Shown: one piece after another, positions 8,667 to 17,265 of the stretch
How the letters are laid out: every line of letters starts with the position of its first letter
Numbering within the stretch: the stretch's first letter is position 1
Assembly: GCA_025141835.1 (NCBI GenBank)
Contig: CP081102.1
Location: 1,922,001-1,986,000, forward strand
DNA from: Rhodobacteraceae bacterium M385
GTDB taxonomy: Bacteria; Pseudomonadota; Alphaproteobacteria; Rhodobacterales; Rhodobacteraceae
Direction of reading: 5' to 3'
DNA: 64,000 bases
Position numbers and translations under genes: made by a program
Notes under the pieces: generated by a model
Databases searched by the model: none
Told to the model about the DNA's origin: nothing
The model's input: only the letters and a program-made list of their open reading frames with translations

Positions 8667-8756
8667 TATCGCAACACGCGTGGCGCATCGGAAACAGGCT
8701 TTCGGTGCGCAACGGTCCTGTCAGGCCGTTCAAATGCGTGATTGTGGGGGATTCGA

Positions 8757-11015
8757 GTGGTGGATGAGCCCGCCCGAAGTTTGGGCGATCAGCAGAGTTT
8801 GATGGACCGTCTAAGTTTGTTGCGCCGCAACAAGCGTTTGCGGAGCATTGGCGCCGTGGGCCTTGTCGTTCTGGCGCCGGTCCTCGCGCTGGCGACGTTT
8901 TTTGCCTTCAGCCCGCTCAATCAAACCCCGGACAGCACGGTGCGCACGCTCGTTCTGCTGGCCGATTTTGTCTATATTCTGGTCATCATTACGCTGGTTC
9001 TGCGCGAGGTGGCGCAGATCATCGCCTCGCGCCGGGCGCAATCGGCGGGGTCGCGTCTTCACCTGCGGCTGACGGCGATTTTCGGTGTCGTGGCCTTGGT
9101 GCCGACGGTGGTTGTGGCCGTCCTTGCCGTTCTTAGTGTGAACATGGGCCTAGAGGGCTGGTTCTCGGACCGCGTTTCGACCGCGCTTGGAAATTCCGTA
9201 GACGCGGCAGTGGCTTACCAACAAGAACACCGCGATGATCTGGAACAGGATGCCCGCGCATTGGGGGCCTATCTGAACATCAATCGCCGTGCGACACCCT
9301 TCCTCTCCGATGGCGACCTGCGGCAGGTTCTAAACACCGGGCAAAGCCAAATTCAGCGCGGCCTTCGCGAGGCTTTTGTGATTGACAGCGCCGGAGAAAT
9401 TCGGGCGCGCGGCGCACGGTCCTACCTTTTTGACTACGACGCCCCGAGCGCCGAAGACCTCGCGCTAGCCTCCGGCGGTGAAGTGGTGTTGTCCGAGGAC
9501 CGCGCCCAAAACGAATTCCGCGCCCTCTACCGCTTGGCGGCCTTCCCCGACCGCTACCTCTATATCTCCCGAGAGGTTGATGGTCAGATTATTGCTCTGC
9601 TCGATGAGACAGAACAGACGGTGCTTTTATATCGTCAGGTTGAAGAAGACCGGGGGCGGCTGCTTTTTGACTTCGCGCTGTTGTACCTAGGGTTTGCGAC
9701 GCTGATGATCCTCGCGGCGATTTGGGCGGGCCTGTCGTTTGGGGAGCGTTTGTCGCGCCCCGTGGGGCAGCTTGCGGGGGCCGCGCAACGGGTGGGTCAA
9801 GGTGACCTTGATGTGCGCGTGCCCGAGGCGACATCGGACGACGAAATCGCCATGCTGGGGCGCTTGTTCAATCAGATGACCCGGCAGTTGAAGGGCCAGC
9901 GCGAAACGCTGGTCGAGCAAAACGCCGCGACCGAGGAATCCCGGCGGTTGTTCGATAGCGTTTTGTCCTCGGTTACTGCGGGCGTAGTGGGGCTGGAAGA
10001 AGGCGGGCGCGTGGACTTCATGAACCGCTCGGCCCGGCGCTTGTTGGCCTTGGTTGAACAACGCGATAGTGGCCTAACGCTAGAGGCGGCGATCCCTGAA
10101 TTTGCCGTGCTGTTCAATAAGTTGACGGGTACTGCGGCGGAAACAGTGCAAGAAGAAATCAAGCTGACCCGTGGCGGTAAGCAGGAAAGCCTGCTGGTGC
10201 GCATGGCCACCCGCCGCAACGACGCCGGAGAGTTGGAAGGTTACGTTGTGGCCTTCGATGACGTGACCCAATTGGTCAGCGCCCAACGCATGGCCGCCTG
10301 GGGTGACGTGGCGCGGCGGATCGCCCATGAAATCAAGAACCCACTGACCCCGATTCAACTTTCGGCCGAACGCATTAAGCGTAAGTTCTCCAAGCTGTTG
10401 GAGGGCGAAGATCAAGCATCGCTTGAGCAGATGACCGGTGTGATTGTGCGTCAAACCAACGACCTGCGCCGGATCGTTGATGAATTCTCCAAGTTCGCCC
10501 GCATGCCCGAGCCTGAAACACGCACAGAAGATATAGTTCAACTGTTGAACAATTCGATTTTGTTGCAACGGGCGGGACAGCCGGGCACGCGGTTCAAGAC
10601 CGATATTCCTGATCGGGAAGTCATGGCAGAGGTCGATTCAACCATGATCGGTCAAGCGCTCACCAATCTGTTGAAGAACGGCGGGGAAGCCATTGAAAGC
10701 CTTCATGAAAAGGGTGCGCCTGAAGGTCACGAACCACAGCTTAACGTGGATGTGTCACTGACCCCGGATACGATCTGCATCGACATTTCCGACAACGGGA
10801 TCGGCCTGCCGCCGGACCGCGCGAAACTGTTCGAACCTTACGTCACAACACGCGATAGCGGCACGGGTCTTGGCCTGCCAATCGTTAAGAAAATTATTGA
10901 GGAGCATGGCGGAACGCTAGAGCTGCGCGATGCGGAGCCGTTTACCGACGGCGCTCATCGCGGGGCCACAGCGCGTATTATTCTGCCACGCATTCCCGAC
11001 AACAGTGGAGATTGA
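8757..11015 (+). CDS. ntrY: Membrane sensor histidine kinase NtrY
   Basis: This large sensor kinase partners with NtrX and is linked to nitrogen and redox regulation in Alphaproteobacteria. Three N-terminal transmembrane helices are followed by a periplasmic region, a fourth helix (LLYLGFATLMILAAIWAGLS), a HAMP segment, a PAS domain, HisKA with H524 (RRIAHEIKNPLTPIQLS) and HATPase (NLLKNGGEA, DISDNGIGLPP, GTGLGLPIVKKI). The frame opens at a TTG at 8742. I chose GTG at 8757 because GGGGG lies six bases upstream; a second GTG follows directly. Its end overlaps the start region of ntrX. Confidence 0.94.
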   Translation: MVDEPARSLGDQQSLMDRLSLLRRNKRLRSIGAVGLVVLAPVLALATFFAFSPLNQTPDSTVRTLVLLADFVYILVIITLVLREVAQIIASRRAQSAGSRLHLRLTAIFGVVALVPTVVVAVLAVLSVNMGLEGWFSDRVSTALGNSVDAAVAYQQEHRDDLEQDARALGAYLNINRRATPFLSDGDLRQVLNTGQSQIQRGLREAFVIDSAGEIRARGARSYLFDYDAPSAEDLALASGGEVVLSEDRAQNEFRALYRLAAFPDRYLYISREVDGQIIALLDETEQTVLLYRQVEEDRGRLLFDFALLYLGFATLMILAAIWAGLSFGERLSRPVGQLAGAAQRVGQGDLDVRVPEATSDDEIAMLGRLFNQMTRQLKGQRETLVEQNAATEESRRLFDSVLSSVTAGVVGLEEGGRVDFMNRSARRLLALVEQRDSGLTLEAAIPEFAVLFNKLTGTAAETVQEEIKLTRGGKQESLLVRMATRRNDAGELEGYVVAFDDVTQLVSAQRMAAWGDVARRIAHEIKNPLTPIQLSAERIKRKFSKLLEGEDQASLEQMTGVIVRQTNDLRRIVDEFSKFARMPEPETRTEDIVQLLNNSILLQRAGQPGTRFKTDIPDREVMAEVDSTMIGQALTNLLKNGGEAIESLHEKGAPEGHEPQLNVDVSLTPDTICIDISDNGIGLPPDRAKLFEPYVTTRDSGTGLGLPIVKKIIEEHGGTLELRDAEPFTDGAHRGATARIILPRIPDNSGD

Positions 11016-11017
11016 GT

Positions 11018-12415
11018 ATGAGTGATATTCTTGTCGTCGATGACGAACGCGATATCCGGGAATTGATCTGCGATATTTTGCAGGATGAGGGTTTCAGCAC
11101 CCGCATGGCGGGTAATTCGGACGAAGCCATGGCCGAGTTGAACAAGGCCGAGCCGGGGCTGATGATCCTCGATATCTGGCTCAAGGATAGTAACATGGAC
11201 GGGATCGACATCCTAGGCCATGTGAAGCGCGATAACCCCGAGGTGCCGGTGGTGATCATCTCGGGCCACGGGAATGTGGAAATTGCCGTCGCGGCGATCA
11301 AGCAAGGCGCCTATGACTTCATTGAAAAACCCTTTAATATTGATCAGTTAATGGTCGTTATTAAACGGGCGATGGAAACCAGCCGCCTGCGCCGTGAAAA
11401 TGTGTCACTGCGTCGCCAGGACACACGCTCGGCCGAGATGATCGGCAGTTCCTCCGCCTTCCGCACGATGAAGAGCCAACTGGATAAAGTGACCAAATCC
11501 AACGGCCGCGTGATGCTGACGGGCGGCGCCGGAACCGGCAAGGAAGTGGCCGCGCGCTACATCCACGCCGAAAGCAACCGCGCCGATGCGCCCTTCGTGA
11601 CGGTCTCCAGCGCCTCGATCCAGCCCGATCATATGGAAGAAGTGCTATTTGGCCGCGAAAGCCAACAACGCGGCGTGGAACAAGGCCTTTTGGAACAGGC
11701 CCACGGCGGGGTGATCTACTTTGATGAGGTCGCTGATATGCCCTTGGCGACGCAAGGAAAAATCCTGCGGGTGTTGGTGGACCAAAGCTTTACCCGTGTG
11801 GGCGGCACCGCGAAAGTGCGGGTGGATCTGCGGGTGATCTCCTCCACGACCAAGGATCTGAACGTGGAAATCGCCGAAGGGCGGTTCCGTGAAGAATTGT
11901 ACCACCGCCTCAACGTGGTCCCGGTTGAGGTGCCGTCTTTGGAAGATCGGCGCGAGGACGTGCCGGAACTGGCGCGCTACTTCATTGACCTGTTCAACAA
12001 GGAACAAGGCATGGCGGCCCGCGAGTTGGGCGAAGACGCCAGCGCGATGCTGCAAACGATGGCCTGGCCGGGCAATGTACGCCAGCTCAAGAATGTGATC
12101 GAGCGGGTGATGATCCTTGGCGATGGCTCGGGCCCGATCGAGGCGCGGGATCTGCCGGGGCAGGAAGAAGCGCCCACCTCCGAGGATGATCTGGCCCTAT
12201 CGGCCTCGCTGACGACGCTCCCGCTGCGCGAGGCGCGAGAACTGTTTGAACGGCAATACCTGATGGCTCAAATCAACCGGTTCGGCGGCAATATCTCCCG
12301 CACCGCCAGCTTTGTGGGCATGGAACGCTCTGCGCTGCACCGGAAACTCAAATCGCTTGGCGTGGTGACAACCTCGAAGGCGGGCACACGGGTGGCGCAG
12401 GTCAGCGAAGGGTAG
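11018..12415 (+). CDS. ntrX: Response regulator NtrX
   Basis: The 465 residues form a receiver with D52 (MILDIWLKDS), an AAA+ domain with a variant Walker A (GGAGTGKE) and Walker B-like GVIYFDEVADMP, and a C-terminal helix-turn-helix (GGNISRTASFVGMERSALHR). As in ntrC, the GAFTGA loop is absent: the stretch reads EEVLFGRESQQRGVEQGLLE. This argues against sigma-54 activation. The ATG at 11018 has GTGGAG seven bases upstream and lies three bases after the ntrY stop codon; an in-frame TTG lies six bases earlier. Confidence 0.94.
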   Translation: MSDILVVDDERDIRELICDILQDEGFSTRMAGNSDEAMAELNKAEPGLMILDIWLKDSNMDGIDILGHVKRDNPEVPVVIISGHGNVEIAVAAIKQGAYDFIEKPFNIDQLMVVIKRAMETSRLRRENVSLRRQDTRSAEMIGSSSAFRTMKSQLDKVTKSNGRVMLTGGAGTGKEVAARYIHAESNRADAPFVTVSSASIQPDHMEEVLFGRESQQRGVEQGLLEQAHGGVIYFDEVADMPLATQGKILRVLVDQSFTRVGGTAKVRVDLRVISSTTKDLNVEIAEGRFREELYHRLNVVPVEVPSLEDRREDVPELARYFIDLFNKEQGMAARELGEDASAMLQTMAWPGNVRQLKNVIERVMILGDGSGPIEARDLPGQEEAPTSEDDLALSASLTTLPLREARELFERQYLMAQINRFGGNISRTASFVGMERSALHRKLKSLGVVTTSKAGTRVAQVSEG

Positions 12416-12699
12416 GGCACACGCCCCTCCCAACGGCTCCTCCAGCCCAAGGTTGTCCTCGCCGCGTTTCCCCCGCGCGGCCATCAGGCGTGCAAGCCTC
12501 GGCCAGCCATTGCCCCGACTTTTCCGCCCCCCGCTCGCAAGCATCGCTGACGCAAATATTTCGCGCCGCGCTCCCTCCTTCATCTTGGCAAATACAACTC
12601 AATCCCGCCCTTGCCTCCCCACGCCACGCCCGACATTGACGCGGCCTCCGCAAACTGCGAACAAGACGGCCATTCGGATCGTCACGGGAAAGCCCCCAC
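12416..12699. other. Intergenic region between ntrX and trkA
   Basis: I see no gene in these 284 bases. The region is pyrimidine-rich on the plus strand and contains one copy of the dispersed AAGATGAAGG element (12569-12606). The trkA start is preceded only by a weak Shine-Dalgarno sequence. Confidence 0.5.
12569..12606 (-). repeat. Dispersed intergenic element, 'GCCAAGATGAAGGAGGGAG' type, copy 1
   Basis: These 38 bp are identical to 38959-38996. Read on the minus strand they contain TATTTGCCAAGATGAAGG and then AGGGAGCG. The AAGATGAAGG core is shared with the three copies at 36291, 55568 and 59149. This copy lies between ntrX and trkA. Confidence 0.8.
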
Positions 12700-14076
12700 A
12701 TGAAGGTCATTATTTGTGGCGCGGGTCAGGTTGGCTGGCAAATCGCGCGGCACCTCTCCTCGGAAAACAACGATGTCACCGTGGTCGACAACAACGCCGA
12801 TCTTGTACGGCGGGCGACGGATACATTGGACGTGCAGGGCCTGACGGGTTTTGCCAGCCACCCCAATGTGTTGGACCGCGCAGGCGCGCGTGACGCCGAT
12901 ATGGTGATCGCGGCCACCTTCTCGGACGAGGTCAACATGGTCACCTGCCAAGTGGCCCATTCGGTCTTTGGCGTGCCGCGCAAGATTGCCCGCCTGCGGG
13001 CGCAAAGCTATCTCGATACGATCTACAGCGACCTCTACCGGCGCGATCACTTGCCTATTGATGTGGTGATCTCCCCGGAAAAGGAGGTGGCCGAAGCGGT
13101 GCTGAACCGGATCGCGTCGCCCTCCACCTTCGATACCGAAAGCTTCCTGGGTGGCAGCACGCAGTTGATGGGGATCGAACTGGACGAAGACTGCCCTGTC
13201 CTCAGCACCCCGTTGAAACAGTTGTCCGAATTGTTCTCGACCCTGCGTGCCATCGTCGTGGGCATCCGGCGCGAGGGCACTTTGTTTGCTCCCGAGCCTG
13301 GCGATCAGATGTTTGCAGGCGACCAGATCTACGTGTTCAGCCACATTGATGACGTCGCCCGTGCGCTCGAGATCTTCGGCAAAACCCGTGCCTTGCCGGA
13401 GCGCATCGTGATTATCGGCGGCGGCAATGTGGGCCTGAGCGTTGCGTCACGGTTGGAGAAATCCGCCACAAGGATGCGCACCCGGGTGATCGAGGCGAAC
13501 CGCGCCCGCGCCGAGCGGGCCGCCGATGCCTTGGAGCGCACAATCGTCTTGCACGGCGACGGGCTCGACATTGATCTGTTGCGGGAAGCCGGGGTGGAAC
13601 GGGCCGATGTGGTCCTTTCCCTGACCGATGATGACAAGACCAACATGCTAGCCTCTGTGCGGGCCAAATCCGCCGGGGCGAAGGTGGCGATCAGCCTTGT
13701 GAATGACCCGACCTTGGTGCCCCTGATGTCGCCCCTTGGGATTGATGCTTATGTGAACCCGCGCTCGACCACCGTCAGCTCCATCCTGCGCCATATCCGC
13801 CACGGGCGGGTGCGCGGCGTCTACTCCATCGGTGATGCCGAGGCCGAGGTGATCGAGGCTCAGGTGCTGTCCACCTCGCCGATGGCGGGCAAGACCATCC
13901 GCGATATCGACTTCCCCGAAGGGGCGCTTCTGGGCGCGGTGCAGCGCGGCAAAAAGGTGTTCCGCCCCACCGGCGCCACACGGATCGAGGAGGGCGACGC
14001 CGTGGTGATCTTCGCGCTGACCTCGGACGTGCCAGCGGTTGAAACGCTGCTGCAAGTCTCCATCGACTTTTTCTGA
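12700..14076 (+). CDS. trkA: Trk system potassium-uptake regulatory subunit TrkA
   Basis: This cytosolic NAD-binding gating ring controls the potassium channel TrkH. The 458 residues hold two RCK units: the first Rossmann fold begins with IICGAGQVGWQIA at 4-16, and the second has VIIGGGNVGLSVASRL near residue 235. Each is followed by a TrkA-C type domain. The double-RCK length is normal for proteobacterial TrkA. trkH follows after 12 bases, so the two subunits are co-transcribed. The ntrYX-trkAH linkage is conserved in this bacterial family. Confidence 0.95.
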   Translation: MKVIICGAGQVGWQIARHLSSENNDVTVVDNNADLVRRATDTLDVQGLTGFASHPNVLDRAGARDADMVIAATFSDEVNMVTCQVAHSVFGVPRKIARLRAQSYLDTIYSDLYRRDHLPIDVVISPEKEVAEAVLNRIASPSTFDTESFLGGSTQLMGIELDEDCPVLSTPLKQLSELFSTLRAIVVGIRREGTLFAPEPGDQMFAGDQIYVFSHIDDVARALEIFGKTRALPERIVIIGGGNVGLSVASRLEKSATRMRTRVIEANRARAERAADALERTIVLHGDGLDIDLLREAGVERADVVLSLTDDDKTNMLASVRAKSAGAKVAISLVNDPTLVPLMSPLGIDAYVNPRSTTVSSILRHIRHGRVRGVYSIGDAEAEVIEAQVLSTSPMAGKTIRDIDFPEGALLGAVQRGKKVFRPTGATRIEEGDAVVIFALTSDVPAVETLLQVSIDFF

Positions 14077-14088
14077 CAGCCGCGCGCG

Positions 14089-15606
14089 ATGACCGCCTAT
14101 TTCCGCAATCTGCCGTTCTTCGCGATCCTGATCTTCGTGGCCTCCGGGGCGATGTTCATCCCGGCCGCCGTGGCCACGGGGATGCAGGATTTCGCGACCG
14201 GGCGGGTGTTTTTCTATACGGCAATGATGGTGGGCATGGTGGCGATCCTTCTGGGGTTTGCTTGCCAAACGCCGCGTCGCCCGCCGTCTGAGCGCAGCCA
14301 TTTGGCCTCGCTTTTTCTGGCGTATCTGTGGCTACCTCTGGTCTTGGCGCTGCCGATGGATCAGGCGGTGCGCAACACCTATTTCATCAACGTCTACCTC
14401 GATATGGTCTCGGCCCTGACCACCACCGGGGCCGAGGTCTTTGACCCCGAACGCCTTGCCCCTGCCGTACACCTTTGGCGGGGCCTTGTGGGGTGGTTTG
14501 GCGGCCTGTTGATCTGGATCACGGCCTTTGCAGTTCTCGCGCCGTTAAACCTTGGCGGCTACGAGGTGACATCGGAGGCGACAGTTCAGGGCAAGATCGT
14601 GAACGCCCGCGGCCAAATGCGGGCCGCCGGCGCGTCCGAGAGGTTGCGCAAACACGCCGTGCGCCTGACGCCGATTTATGCGGGTCTGACGGTCGTGCTG
14701 GCCGTGGGCCTGACCGCTGGCGGAGAGGACCCATTGGTGGCGGCCATCCACGCCATGTCCACGCTGGCCACATCGGGGATCAGCCCCGTAAGCGGGCTGG
14801 CAGAGCGGCCCGTGGGGATGTTTGGCGAGGTACTGATTTTCGTGTTCTTCCTCTTCGCCCTGTCGCGGCGCACCTATTCCAGCGGCGCGGGCCGGGAATT
14901 GCGCGAACGCTTGACCAAAGACCGCGAAATCCGCTTGGCCCTCTTTGCTGGCATCGTGTTGCCGACGCTTCTGTTCGTCCGCCACTGGTTTGGCGCCTTC
15001 GAGGTGCAAGAGCTGGCAGATGGCCAAGCCGCCGTTTCGGCCCTGTGGGGGGCTGTGTTCACCGTTATATCGTTCCTCACCACAACGGGTTTTGTCAGCG
15101 AGGCTTGGGGCGACGCACGGGCGTGGTCGGGGCTGCAAACGCCGGGGCTGTTGCTTGTCGGGTTGGTGTTGATGGGCGGCGGCGTGGCGACAACGGCGGG
15201 TGGGGTGAAACTGCTGCGGGTCTATGCGCTCTATAAACATGGGGTGCGCGAGATGGGGAAATTGATCTACCCCAACTCGGTCGCCGGGGCGGGCCGCTTG
15301 GGGCGGCGCATTCGCCGCGAGGGGGCCTATATCGCATGGGTCGTATTCATGTTGCTGGTGCTGAGTATTGCGGTGGTCATGGTGGGGCTGTCGTCCACGG
15401 GCCTTGATTTTGAGGCCTCTACCATCCTTGCGATTTCCAGTCTGACAACGACCGGGCCGCTGGCCTCGGTGGCCGGGGCCAAGCCGATTGACTACTTCGT
15501 TTTGTCCGATATCGCGAAGTTGATCTGCGCAGGCGCGATGATCGTGGGCCGGATCGAAACCCTTGTGATGATTGCGCTACTAAACCCCGCGTTCTGGCGC
15601 GATTGA
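14089..15606 (+). CDS. trkH: Trk system potassium transporter, TrkH subunit
   Basis: This inner-membrane potassium channel subunit has 505 residues and about ten hydrophobic helices. TrkH-type pore-loop repeats are visible as SALTTTGAEVF, STLATSGISPVSG, ISFLTTTGFVSEAWGD and SSLTTTGPLASVAG, each with the conserved glycine of the selectivity filter. It would assemble with the TrkA ring encoded immediately upstream. The gap to hfq is 115 bases, so hfq can have its own promoter. Confidence 0.93.
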   Translation: MTAYFRNLPFFAILIFVASGAMFIPAAVATGMQDFATGRVFFYTAMMVGMVAILLGFACQTPRRPPSERSHLASLFLAYLWLPLVLALPMDQAVRNTYFINVYLDMVSALTTTGAEVFDPERLAPAVHLWRGLVGWFGGLLIWITAFAVLAPLNLGGYEVTSEATVQGKIVNARGQMRAAGASERLRKHAVRLTPIYAGLTVVLAVGLTAGGEDPLVAAIHAMSTLATSGISPVSGLAERPVGMFGEVLIFVFFLFALSRRTYSSGAGRELRERLTKDREIRLALFAGIVLPTLLFVRHWFGAFEVQELADGQAAVSALWGAVFTVISFLTTTGFVSEAWGDARAWSGLQTPGLLLVGLVLMGGGVATTAGGVKLLRVYALYKHGVREMGKLIYPNSVAGAGRLGRRIRREGAYIAWVVFMLLVLSIAVVMVGLSSTGLDFEASTILAISSLTTTGPLASVAGAKPIDYFVLSDIAKLICAGAMIVGRIETLVMIALLNPAFWRD

Positions 15607-15676
15607 TTGGGTGTCAACCAGCGGGGGGTGGAAATCCTATGGAATCGCAGACATAGTGGGCAAGCACGAAACGTAA

Positions 15677-15692
15677 CCGAGGAAAACCTCGG
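15677..15692 (+). other. Hairpin in the hfq leader
   Basis: CCGAGG (15677-15682), loop AAAA and CCTCGG (15687-15692) form a perfect 6-bp stem. It lies 30 bases upstream of the hfq start codon. There is no T-run on the plus strand, so it is more likely a leader structure than a terminator. Confidence 0.35.
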
Positions 15693-15721
15693 GCCAAAAA
15701 CACCAACAGGGCGTATAAAAA

Positions 15722-15955
15722 ATGGCCGAAAATAAACAAAACTTGCAGGATGCGTTCCTGAATCACGTCCGCAAGACAAAGGTTCCGGTGACGATTTTCT
15801 TAATCAACGGCGTGAAACTGCAAGGTGTCATCACTTGGTTTGATAACTTTTGTGTGCTCCTGCGCCGCGATGGTCAGTCGCAACTTGTCTACAAGCATGC
15901 GATTTCTACCGTAATGCCTGCGCAACCCATTAGCCTTTATGACGGGGAAGAGTGA
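15722..15955 (+). CDS. hfq: RNA chaperone Hfq
   Basis: This Sm-like hexameric protein helps small RNAs pair with mRNAs. The 77 residues include the Sm1 motif (VPVTIFLINGVKLQGVITWF) and the Sm2 motif (LVYKHAISTVMPAQPI), with the conserved YKHA. The C-terminus is short, as usual in Alphaproteobacteria. The GTG start of hflX overlaps its stop codon, so hfq and hflX are translationally coupled. This matters here because several candidate small RNAs occur in the same window. Confidence 0.96.
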   Translation: MAENKQNLQDAFLNHVRKTKVPVTIFLINGVKLQGVITWFDNFCVLLRRDGQSQLVYKHAISTVMPAQPISLYDGEE

Positions 15956-17259
15956 GCGCCGATAGCCGCGCCACTGAGCTCGGGGACGGGGACCTTGAAA
16001 AAGGCCCAATGCGGGCGCTTGTCCTACACCCTGATATTAAATCCGACCGTGCCCGCCGTGCGCCTGAATTTGCGCTGGATGAAGCCGTGGCCCTTGCCGC
16101 CGCGCTGCCGGATCTAGAGGTCGTCGACGCCCAAGTCGTGCGTCTTCCGCGTGCGCAGCCCGGCCTGTTGTTTGGCACTGGCAAGATCAAGGAATTGCAC
16201 GATCTGGTGGAGGCGCTGGATATCGGCCTTGTGCTGATCGACGGTCCTGTGACGCCAGTGCAGCAGCGCAATCTGGAAAAGGAATGGGGCTGCAAGGTTC
16301 TGGACCGCACCGGGCTGATCCTGGAGATTTTTGCCGACCGTGCCGCCACCCGTGAGGGCGTGTTGCAGGTTGAACTGGCGGCTTTGTCCTACCAACGCAC
16401 GCGGCTGGTGCGGGCCTGGACCCACCTGGAACGCCAGCGGGGCGGGCTTGGCTTTGTGGGCGGCCCCGGCGAGACTCAGATCGAGGCCGACCGCCGCGCC
16501 ATTGATGAGGCCGTGACCCGTATCAAGCGGCAATTGGCCAAGGTGGTGAAAACCCGCGCCCTGCACCGATCTGCGCGGGCCAAGGTTCCCTATCCGATTG
16601 TCGCCCTCGTAGGCTATACCAACGCCGGGAAGTCTACGCTTTTCAACCGCTTGACGGGCGCTGACGTGATGGCGAAAGACATGCTGTTCGCCACGCTCGA
16701 CCCTACCATGCGGGCCGTAACACTGCCCGATGGCACCGATGTGATCCTGTCCGATACGGTGGGCTTCATCAGTGATCTGCCAACGCAGCTTGTGGCCGCC
16801 TTCCGCGCCACCTTGGAAGAAGTTCTGGACGCTGATCTGATTGTTCATGTGCGCGACATCAGCCACCCGCAATCGGCTGAACAGGCCAAGGACGTGCATA
16901 CCATTCTGGCCGATCTGGGCGTATCGGACCAATCCGCGCAACTAGAGGTGTGGAACAAGCTCGACCTTCTGGATGCAGAGGCGCAAGAGGCCCGGCAGAC
17001 CGAGGCTGACCGGAACGAGGCAATCTTTGCCACTTCTGCCCTTACGGGTACGGGCATGGCCGAAATGTTGTCGGCTGTGTCGGAAACCCTGTCGCCGCCG
17101 CGTTTTGAAGATGTGGTGACGCTCCCCCACAGCGACGGACGCAAGCGCGCTTGGCTCTTTGAACAGGGCGTGGTGGAAAGCGAACTGCCGGGCCAGGACG
17201 GCACTGAATTGACCGTTCTCTGGACCGCGCGGCAGCAAAAGGCGTTTCGCTCTTTGTAG
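15952..17259 (+). CDS. hflX: Ribosome-associated GTPase HflX
   Basis: This GTPase splits or rescues stalled 70S ribosomes. The 435 residues carry an N-terminal HflX domain, a coiled-coil linker (TRIKRQLAKVVKTRALH) and a G domain with G1 GYTNAGKS at about 221-228, G3 DTVGFISDLP and G4 NKLDLL. The GTG start overlaps hfq by four bases. An internal ATG at 16009 would give a slightly shorter protein. The end is only six bases from the convergent end of the acylase gene, with no visible terminator. Confidence 0.94.
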   Translation: MSADSRATELGDGDLEKGPMRALVLHPDIKSDRARRAPEFALDEAVALAAALPDLEVVDAQVVRLPRAQPGLLFGTGKIKELHDLVEALDIGLVLIDGPVTPVQQRNLEKEWGCKVLDRTGLILEIFADRAATREGVLQVELAALSYQRTRLVRAWTHLERQRGGLGFVGGPGETQIEADRRAIDEAVTRIKRQLAKVVKTRALHRSARAKVPYPIVALVGYTNAGKSTLFNRLTGADVMAKDMLFATLDPTMRAVTLPDGTDVILSDTVGFISDLPTQLVAAFRATLEEVLDADLIVHVRDISHPQSAEQAKDVHTILADLGVSDQSAQLEVWNKLDLLDAEAQEARQTEADRNEAIFATSALTGTGMAEMLSAVSETLSPPRFEDVVTLPHSDGRKRAWLFEQGVVESELPGQDGTELTVLWTARQQKAFRSL

Positions 17260-17265
17260 GGCGCC

